64,000 nt of DNA from Proluteimonas luteida (GTDB taxonomy: Bacteria > Pseudomonadota > Gammaproteobacteria > Xanthomonadales > Xanthomonadaceae): contig NZ_JAIWPT010000007.1 in the NCBI RefSeq assembly GCF_021191695.1, positions 62,001 to 126,000 on the forward strand. Direction: 5' to 3'. This document shows positions 56,085 to 64,000 of this stretch, piece by piece (position 1 is the first letter of the stretch; each line of letters begins with the position of its first letter). The notes below the pieces were generated by a model that saw only the letters and a list, made by a program, of their open reading frames with translations, did no database searches and was not told the origin of the DNA. Position numbers and translations under genes: made by a program.

Positions 56085-56680
56085 AGGCTGGCTCCCAGTG
56101 GCTTTTCCAGCCGCTCGAAGCGCAGGTCGTCGCGCCTGGGGATGCCGAATCGCGCGTCGCCGTAGGGGAACGGCATGTGGATGCCGGTGCGGCGGTAGCC
56201 GCGGCGCTGGTACCAGGCGATCAGCGCAGCGCGCACGTCGATGACGGTCATGCGCATCGACGGCAGTCGCCATTCGTCGCGGGCGATGCGTTCGCATTCG
56301 GCCAGCAGCGCGGCACCGGTGCCGCGGCCCTGCAGCCGCGGGGAGACCGCGAACATGCCGAAGTAGCCGCAGCCGTCCTCGATCGCCACGTGCGCGCAGG
56401 CCAGCGGTCGCCCGTCGTCGCCGTCGACGACGACGACCCGGCTGTCCGCGCGGGCGATGTCGGCCAGCAGCACGTCCGGATCGATGCGCTGGCCGTCGAG
56501 CAGGTCGGCCTCGGTGGTCCAGCCGGCGCGGCTGGACTCGCCGCGGTAGGCCGACGTGACCAGCGCGACCAGCGCCGGGACGTCGTCGGCGGTGGCGGCG
56601 CGGAAGCGCGGTGCGAAGGGCGGCGCGGCGTCGTGGGCGGCGGGCCTGGGGGTTGCGGGCTCGGGGGCGGGATTCGGCAT
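56081..56680 (-). CDS. GNAT-family acetyltransferase
   Basis: A 199-residue protein. The acetyl-CoA loop is in MFAVSPRLQGRGTGAALL and the C-terminal motif B in AWYQRRGYRRTGIHMPFPYGDARFGIP. The first 24 residues are Pro/Ala rich. It lies 62 bases after sufS on the same strand and overlaps the Rieske gene. The substrate is unknown; this gene is a common passenger of suf operons in this family. Confidence 0.9.
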   Translation of the reverse strand: MPNPAPEPATPRPAAHDAAPPFAPRFRAATADDVPALVALVTSAYRGESSRAGWTTEADLLDGQRIDPDVLLADIARADSRVVVVDGDDGRPLACAHVAIEDGCGYFGMFAVSPRLQGRGTGAALLAECERIARDEWRLPSMRMTVIDVRAALIAWYQRRGYRRTGIHMPFPYGDARFGIPRRDDLRFERLEKPLGASL

Positions 56681-56742
56681 CCGCCTATGCTATCGCCGCC
56701 GCCGCGCCGCAGACAGCGGCGGTCGTGCAGCGGGCGGGGTGT

Positions 56743-58047
56743 TCACCCGAGCAGCTTGCGCACCTTGCGCAGCGCGGCGACGAAGGCGTCGATCTCCTCG
56801 TGCGTGTTGTAGAACGCGGGCGAGGCGCGGCAGGTCGCGGCGACGCCGTAGAACTGCAGCAGCGGGTGCGCGCAGTGCTGGCCGGAGCGGATCGCGACGC
56901 CTTCCAGGTCCAGCAGTGTGGCGAGGTCGTGCGCGTGCGCGCCTTCGACCAGGAACGACACCACCGCCGCCTTTTCCGGCGCGGTGCCGAAGATGCGCAG
57001 GCCGTCGATCCGCGTCAGCGCTTCGGTCAGGTGCGCCAGCAGTTCGGCCTCGCGCGCCTCGATGTGATCCATGCCGAGCCGGTCGAGATAGTCGACCGCC
57101 GCGCCCAGACCGACGAAGCCGGCGATGTTCGGGGTGCCGGCCTCGAACCGGTGCGGCGGATCGTTGAACACGGTGCCGTCGAAACTGACTTCCTTGATCA
57201 TCTCGCCGCCGCCGAGGAACGGCGGCATCGCCTGCAGGTGCTCGCGGCGCGCCCACAGCGCGCCGGTGCCGGTCGGACCGCACATCTTGTGGCCGGTGAA
57301 GGCGTAGAAGTCGCAGCCGATCGCGGCGATGTCGACCTTGCGGTGCGGCAGCGCCTGGGAGCCGTCGATGACCGTGACGATGCCGCGCCTGCGCGCCTCG
57401 CGGCAGACCGCGCGCACCGGATTGACGGTGCCGAGCACGTTGGAGACGTGGGTGAGCGCCAGCAGCTTGACGTCGGGCGTCATCGCCCGGGTCAGCGCGT
57501 CGAGGTCGAGCGTGCCCTCGGGCGTGATCTCGGCGACCCGGATCTTCGCGCCGCTGCGCTCGGCGACCAGTTGCCACGGCACGATGTTGGCATGGTGTTC
57601 CATGCGCGAGACCAGGATCGTGTCGCCGGGCCCGAGCCGCGGCAGCGCCCACGAGTACGCGACCAGGTTGATCGCGAACGTGGTGCCGCTGCACAGCACC
57701 AGCTCGTCGGGACGCACGTTGACGAACGCCGCAAGCCTGCGGCGCGTGCCTTCGTAGGCGTCGGTCGCCTCGGTGCCGAGCTGGTGCACGGCGCGGCTGA
57801 CGTTGGCGTTCTGGCGGCGGTAGAAGCCGTCGATCGCCTCGATCACCGATACCGGCTTCTGCCCGGTGTTGGCGTTGTCGAAGTAGACCAGCGGCTTGCC
57901 GTGGACCTCGCGCAGCAGCAGCGGGAAGTCGGCGCGCACCGCTGCCCAGTCGACCTGGCCGTTGTGCGTGCGCGGCATGCTCGGGCCGTCGAACGGAGGC
58001 TGGAATGGCGGCTCGACCGGCGGCGGAGGGACGTCCGGCCTGCTCAT
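56743..58047 (-). CDS. sufS: Cysteine desulfurase SufS
   Basis: PLP enzyme that takes sulfur from cysteine for the SUF scaffold, 434 residues. The PLP lysine is in FTGHKMCGPTGTG and the persulfide Cys in RSGQHCAHPLL. The usual YFDNANTGQKP and NANVSRAVH segments are near the N-terminus. The first about 23 residues are Pro-rich; ATG at MPRTHNG (about residue 24) is an alternative start. It overlaps sufD by ATGA. No sufE or sufU lies nearby. Confidence 0.95.
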   Translation of the reverse strand: MSRPDVPPPPVEPPFQPPFDGPSMPRTHNGQVDWAAVRADFPLLLREVHGKPLVYFDNANTGQKPVSVIEAIDGFYRRQNANVSRAVHQLGTEATDAYEGTRRRLAAFVNVRPDELVLCSGTTFAINLVAYSWALPRLGPGDTILVSRMEHHANIVPWQLVAERSGAKIRVAEITPEGTLDLDALTRAMTPDVKLLALTHVSNVLGTVNPVRAVCREARRRGIVTVIDGSQALPHRKVDIAAIGCDFYAFTGHKMCGPTGTGALWARREHLQAMPPFLGGGEMIKEVSFDGTVFNDPPHRFEAGTPNIAGFVGLGAAVDYLDRLGMDHIEAREAELLAHLTEALTRIDGLRIFGTAPEKAAVVSFLVEGAHAHDLATLLDLEGVAIRSGQHCAHPLLQFYGVAATCRASPAFYNTHEEIDAFVAALRKVRKLLG

Positions 58048-59290
58048 GGCGCGTCGCCGCCGGCCAGGGCGCGGTCGAGATGCGCCTGCACCTGCCCGCG
58101 AAGCGCGTCGTCCTCGATCGGCGCCAGCGGTTCGCGCACGAAGGCGGCGGTCAGCAGGTGCCGCGCCTCCGCCGCCGGCAGGCCGCGCGAACGCAGGTAG
58201 AACAGCGCGTTGGCATCGATCTGGCCGACGGTGGCGCCGTGCGCGGCCTGGACCTCGTCGGCATGGATCACCAGCACCGGCTGGGTGTCGATCTCGGCGG
58301 TGTCCGACAGCAGCAGGTTCTTGTTCGACAGCCGCGCATCGGTGCCGTCGGCACCGGCATCGATGGTGATGCCGCCATGGAACACGACCCGGCCGCGACG
58401 CTCGCCGATGCCGCGCCACATCAGCTGGCAGGCGGTGTCGCGGGCGACGTGGCGGATGCCGAGGCGGGTCTCGACGTGCGCGCGGCCACCGGCCAGCAGC
58501 ACGCCGTTGGCGGTCAGCCGGGCGCGGTCGCCGACCAGCCGGACGTCCAGTTCATGCCGGGTGAGGCCGCCGCCGAGTTCGACATCGACCCGGGTGTAGT
58601 CGGCATCGGCGCGCAGTTCGCCGTCGGTCTGCAGGAACGTGGTCGCGCCGGCGGTCCTGTGCTGCAGGCGCAGGTGCCGCATGCGCGCGCCTTCGGCGAT
58701 GCGCAGCGTCGTGGTGCCGGTGTCGAGGTGGCGGTGCGCGCCGCTGTCGATGTGGTGCTCGACCAGCGACAGCGACGCGCCGGCATCGACCAGCACGTCG
58801 TGGCGCAGGTGCCAGGCGAGATCGGTCGCCGCCGGCGCGCCGACGAACACCAGGTGCAACGCCGCGTCGGTGGCCGCCGCCGCCGAGGCGTGGACCACGA
58901 CACCGGCGTTGGCGAGCGCCGCATTGAGGTTGCGGAACACCGCGTCGCCGGCGCGCGCGCCGGTTTCGACGCGGACGTCGCACTCGTCGCCGTCGCGCAG
59001 GCGCACGTGGACGCCGCCCGGCAGGTCGGCGAGGTCGGTCAGCGCGGCGTCGACGCGGCCGTTGACGAACACCACGCGCGGCGCCGGGATGCCGGCGAGC
59101 AACGCGGCATCGACCCGTGCGTCGGCTTCGGCCGGCGCGAACGTACGCCGCTCGAGCGCGCGCAGCGATGTGTACTTCCAGGCTTCGCTGCGCGGGCCGG
59201 GCAGGCCGCCCTGCAGCGCGGCGTCGAGCGCGGCGCGGCGTGCGGCGTCGCCGTCGAACCCGGCGGCCAGCGATTCGAGCAGCGCACTCA

Positions 59291-59291
<1 letters not shown>
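58044..59291 (-). CDS. sufD: SUF scaffold subunit SufD
   Basis: Partner of SufB in the SufBC2D scaffold, 415 residues. GPRSEAWKYTSLRAL near the N-terminus and HGATVGQIDANALFYLRSRGL near the C-terminus are characteristic. It shares one base with the sufC stop (TGATG) and overlaps sufS, so it is translated in series. Confidence 0.94.
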
Positions 59292-60079
<788 letters not shown>

Positions 60080-60120
60080 GATGTTGGGTTCAAGTATCCG
60101 GAAGAAGGGGCGGGCGCGGC

Positions 60121-60518
60121 CTATCGGCCGGTGTCGCCTTGCCCGAGGAATTGCCGGCGCAGATAGGCGCTGCGCTGTCGTGTGAGTTCGGCTTTTTCGG
60201 CCGCGAACTCGAGGGGATAGATCGAGCCGTACGCAAGCCGCGGATCCTGTCCCTCTGCGAGCGGGAACTGCGCAGCCAGATCGGCATCACGAAGCTGGAT
60301 CCACAGCCGCTGTGCGGCCCGTAAGCGATCCAATGCAACAGGATCGCCGTTGCGCGAGGCGACGACTTGCCGGTAGACCGTGTTGAGTTCGGCGTCGGCT
60401 TCAGCCAGCTCTTCCGCGGCGCATTGGTTCAATTCCAGTTGCGAGCCATCGGGATTGCAGACAGGCGCTGCCATGGCCGGCATCGCGGCCACCAGGCACA
60501 GGGAAAGCAGCAGGGGTT

Positions 60519-60522
<4 letters not shown>
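60121..60522 (-). CDS. LprI-like (DUF1311) secreted protein inside the suf operon
   Basis: A 133-residue protein with a signal peptide (1-19, MAMA-AP). Cys22 and Cys34 ([19 protein letters not shown]) and [19 protein letters not shown] are the DUF1311/LprI pattern; Mycobacterium LprI inhibits lysozyme. The ATG overlaps the sufB stop as ATGA, so it is co-translated with the cytoplasmic scaffold. A periplasmic lysozyme-inhibitor-like protein has no obvious role in Fe-S assembly. Confidence 0.85.
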
Positions 60523-61991
<1,469 letters not shown>

Positions 61992-62007
61992 GGGGGCTGC
62001 CTACTGT

Positions 62008-62475
62008 CTATGCGGAGGCGAGGCGGGCGTGGATACGCTTCGCATCGCCGGGGGAGGAGGGGGCGGGATGGGCGGCATCGCCGAGCATCTGCGACAGGCT
62101 CACGCCACGCAGCGCGTCGGCGACGACGTCGTTGATCCGGCGCCAGTTGGTGCGCACGCCGCACTGCGCGGATATGCCGCAGTGGCCGTCGTGCAGGCTG
62201 CACTCGGTCATCGCCAGCGGGCCTTCCATCGCCTCGACGATCTCGACCAGGCTGATCGCATCGGCCGGGCGCGCCAGCCGGTAGCCGCCGTTGGCGCCGC
62301 GGAAGCCCTCGACCAAGCCCGCCTGCGCCAGCGGCTTGAGCAGCTTGCTAACGGTCGGCGCTTCCAGCCCGGCCTGATCGGCCAGCTCGGTCGCGCTCAT
62401 CACCGTATCCGGCCGCGCGGCGAGCACGGTCATGACCACGGTGGCGTAATCGGTGAGCTTGGTGACCCGGAGCAT
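62008..62475 (-). CDS. sufR: Rrf2-family SUF regulator
   Basis: Winged-helix Rrf2 regulator, 155 residues. The DNA-binding part is LTDYATVVMTVLA and GLEAPTVSKLLKPLAQAGLV (37-56); Cys92, Cys99 and Cys105 (ECSLHDGHC and QCG) are the expected [2Fe-2S] ligands. It probably senses cluster status and represses its own suf operon; a perfect inverted repeat covers its promoter (62493-62531). The symbol follows usage for SUF-linked Rrf2 proteins. Confidence 0.93.
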   Translation of the reverse strand: MLRVTKLTDYATVVMTVLAARPDTVMSATELADQAGLEAPTVSKLLKPLAQAGLVEGFRGANGGYRLARPADAISLVEIVEAMEGPLAMTECSLHDGHCGISAQCGVRTNWRRINDVVADALRGVSLSQMLGDAAHPAPSSPGDAKRIHARLASA

Positions 62476-62492
62476 GCGGAGAGCCGGTCAAA

Positions 62493-62531
62493 ACGGACCA
62501 AAATTGTACGCTTTTGGTCCGTGCGACTCAA
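62493..62531 (-). promoter_or_regulatory. suf promoter with perfect 11-bp inverted repeat
   Basis: Minus strand: -35 TTGAGT (62526-62531), 17-base spacer, -10 TACAAT (62503-62508). ACGGACCAAAA (62493-62503) and TTTTGGTCCGT (62512-62522) are perfect inverted arms with an 8-base centre, covering the -10 and most of the spacer. A homodimeric Rrf2 repressor bound here would block the promoter. It lies 18 bases from the sufR ATG. Confidence 0.85.
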
Positions 62532-62648
62532 CGTGTGTGCGACTTGGGGTTCAGCCGGACGGCGCACGGTCACGCGCTGCACGTGCATCGCTGGCGGCGG
62601 GCGTGGATGTTGGACACAATGCGGCGACCAGTCCAGAACGAGCGTGCG

Positions 62649-63137
62649 ATGCCCAGGAAACACAAGAAGAAGCCGAAGAAGATCGAAGCCCGCCTGTCGA
62701 GCATCCACGGCAATGGCGTGTTCGCCACCGAGGCGATCGCCAAGGGCGAGCGGATCATCCGCTACAAGGGTTTCCTGCGCAGCCACGCCGATGTGGACAA
62801 CGAATACGGCGATCTCGAGGAGGACGGGCACACTTTCCTGTTCACCCTCAACGACGACTACGTCATCGATGCCAATGTCGATGGCAACGTCGCGCGCTGG
62901 ATCAACCACAGCTGCGAGCCGAACTGCGAGGCCGTCGTCCAGGAGGACCCCAAGGACCGGCGGCACAAGGACAAGGTGTTCATCGAGGCGATCCGCGACA
63001 TCGCCGAGGGCGAGGAACTGACCTACAACTACGGCATCACCCTCGCCGAGCGGCATACGCCCAGGCTCAAGAAGCTCTGGGGTTGCCGCTGCGGATCGGC
63101 CAACTGCACCGGGACGATGCTGCAGCCCAAGAAATAG
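62649..63137 (+). CDS. SET-domain lysine methyltransferase
   Basis: A 162-residue protein with a compact SET domain: GNGVFATEAIAKGERIIRYKG, pseudoknot NHSCEPNC (86-93), GEELTYNYG (121-129, with the catalytic Tyr), and a post-SET zinc site CRCGSANC (Cys146, Cys148, Cys153, with Cys93). The N-terminus is Lys-rich (PRKHKKKPKK). Related bacterial SET proteins can methylate histone-like proteins; the target here is unknown. Divergent from sufR; its start is about 127 bases from the shared operator. Confidence 0.92.
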   Translation: MPRKHKKKPKKIEARLSSIHGNGVFATEAIAKGERIIRYKGFLRSHADVDNEYGDLEEDGHTFLFTLNDDYVIDANVDGNVARWINHSCEPNCEAVVQEDPKDRRHKDKVFIEAIRDIAEGEELTYNYGITLAERHTPRLKKLWGCRCGSANCTGTMLQPKK

Positions 63138-63222
63138 GTTCTTCGCCGATTCCGGGGCGCTCGATCGCAGGCCGGGGCAATGCCCCGACGCCGGGGCTTC
63201 GCGAATCCGCGACCCCGCGCGC

Positions 63223-63246
63223 GTCGGCCGCACGGGGCCGACCTAC
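63223..63246 (-). repeat. GTAG palindrome (SMAG/REP-like element)
   Basis: Minus strand: GTAG, then GTCGGCC, six-base loop CCGTGC, GGCCGAC. The GTAG head and short imperfect hairpin are the hallmark of the SMAG elements of Stenotrophomonas maltophilia (from memory). It lies in the 169-base gap between the SET gene and the terminal lipoprotein gene. No RAYT transposase is in the window. Confidence 0.7.
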
Positions 63247-63306
63247 GCGAAGCCGGATGGCCATGCCGCCTTCGCAGGGATGCCGGAGCACATCGAGGCG
63301 GCGTCG

Positions 63307-64000
63307 TCAGGGCGCCGGCACTTCGCGCAGGTCCGCCGAGGCGATCCGCCAGCTGCGCTGCACGTCGCTGGCACCGTCGACCACCGCGCGCCGCAGTACG
63401 TAGCTGCCGCTGAAGTGGCGGCTGCCGCCATCGCGCTGCTGGGCACGCAGCGTCACCGGCACCTCGATGTAGCGCGAACCGGCCGCGGCGTCGGCATTGC
63501 GCGGTGCGCCGATGTCGACCATCACCGCGGCGGTGTCGGCGAATCCGGCGGCGAACGCTTCCGGCGTCTGGCCGCTGCTGCGGCCGCCATCGGACCACAA
63601 CGCGTAGGCGCGGGGGTAGTCGAGGGCGTTGATCGCCGCGTAGTAGGTGCGGATCACCGCCGCGGCCTCCTCCGGGCCGGGCTCGGGTGGTTGCGTGGCC
63701 GCGTCCGCGTCGGGGGCGCCGGCGCCGGGCACCAGCAGGCCGCTTTCGGGCTCGTCCTCGAGCGGCGGCAACAGCGCGTCGGGGGCGGATGCCGGCGGCG
63801 TACCGCCCAGCGGCACGTCGCCGGGCCCCGGGTTCGCGGGCATCGCGGTCAGCGGGCCGTGCGGCGTCTGCGGCTGTGGCAGCGGCGCCTCGTCGGCAGT
63901 GTCTCCGGTCGGCGCGGGCTGGTCGCGTCCGCCGCAGGCGCACAGCCCGGATGCCACGACCAGCGCGGCGACGGCGATGCGCCAGTGCGCCGCGCGGGGC
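63307..64000 (-). CDS. Lipoprotein with NTF2-like domain, N-terminus outside window
   Basis: The frame stays open to the window edge. AHWRIAVAALVVASGLCACGG (encoded about 63988-63926, before the mature part) reads as a signal peptide with lipobox GLCA-C, so the true start is probably beyond 64000; a GTG at 63957 would cut the signal. About 95 Pro/Ala/Glu residues follow. The C-terminal part EEAAAVIRTYYAAINALDYPRAYALWSD looks like an NTF2/SnoaL-type domain. Function unknown. Confidence 0.75.
   Translation of the reverse strand, partial: PRAAHWRIAVAALVVASGLCACGGRDQPAPTGDTADEAPLPQPQTPHGPLTAMPANPGPGDVPLGGTPPASAPDALLPPLEDEPESGLLVPGAGAPDADAATQPPEPGPEEAAAVIRTYYAAINALDYPRAYALWSDGGRSSGQTPEAFAAGFADTAAVMVDIGAPRNADAAAGSRYIEVPVTLRAQQRDGGSRHFSGSYVLRRAVVDGASDVQRSWRIASADLREVPAP

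Overview
The window is a GC-rich chromosomal segment from a gammaproteobacterium of the family Xanthomonadaceae (Lysobacter/Luteimonas/Xanthomonas group). The evidence is the GC-rich third codon positions, the cell-envelope cluster with dxr between cdsA and rseP and no skp, gcvP standing alone behind its own glycine riboswitch, class III PHA synthase, a bacterial M2 peptidase, and short palindromic repeats of the Stenotrophomonas GTAG kind. No phage, plasmid, IS, CRISPR, rRNA or tRNA gene was seen.

Layout. 1-13158 (mostly minus strand): pyrH-frr-uppS-cdsA-dxr-rseP-bamA-lpxD-fabZ-lpxA-lpxB-rnhB, covering UMP kinase, ribosome recycling, undecaprenyl phosphate, CDP-diacylglycerol, MEP isoprenoids, sigma-E site-2 proteolysis, outer-membrane protein assembly and lipid A. 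13285-17725: an aldo/keto reductase, then a divergent, tightly overlapping five-gene cluster (acyl-CoA dehydrogenase-like, PIG-L deacetylase, methyltransferase, family 2 glycosyltransferase, PQ-loop membrane protein) of unknown product. 17775-26974: large-subunit catalase, two MFS exporters, and gcvP with its riboswitch. 27033-31818: a TerY-P-type triad (vWA, PP2C phosphatase, membrane-anchored kinase) fused in one operon to a membrane protein with two TonB-like C-terminal domains. 32126-43812: M2 peptidase, Ivy-like protein, minCDE, acetyltransferase, a DesK/DesR-like two-component pair whose 3' end is triplicated, SRPBCC protein, DUF423, D,D-carboxypeptidase. 43913-46303: a five-gene membrane operon (SPFH, small membrane protein, ribbon-helix-helix regulator, DUF4177, CPBP protease). 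46554-49904: phosphatidylserine synthase and phaE-phaC. 49995-55709: PspC, small membrane proteins, TANGO2-like protein, and a Fur-controlled TonB-dependent receptor. 55752-62475: SUF iron-sulfur operon with an LprI-like gene between sufB and sufC. 62649-64000: SET-domain protein, a GTAG palindrome, and a lipoprotein cut by the window edge.

The most unusual items are the TerY-P/TonB four-gene operon, the five-gene glycoconjugate-like cluster, the 223-bp tandem units carrying the 3' end of the response regulator and four hairpins each, the in-frame palindromic repeat inside gcvP, the paired inverted heptad arrays that became N-terminal codons of lpxB and uppS, the SPFH/RHH operon with its own operator-like promoter, and the perfect 11-bp inverted repeat over the sufR promoter. 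All reading is by eye from sequence; family names come from motif recognition, not database searches.
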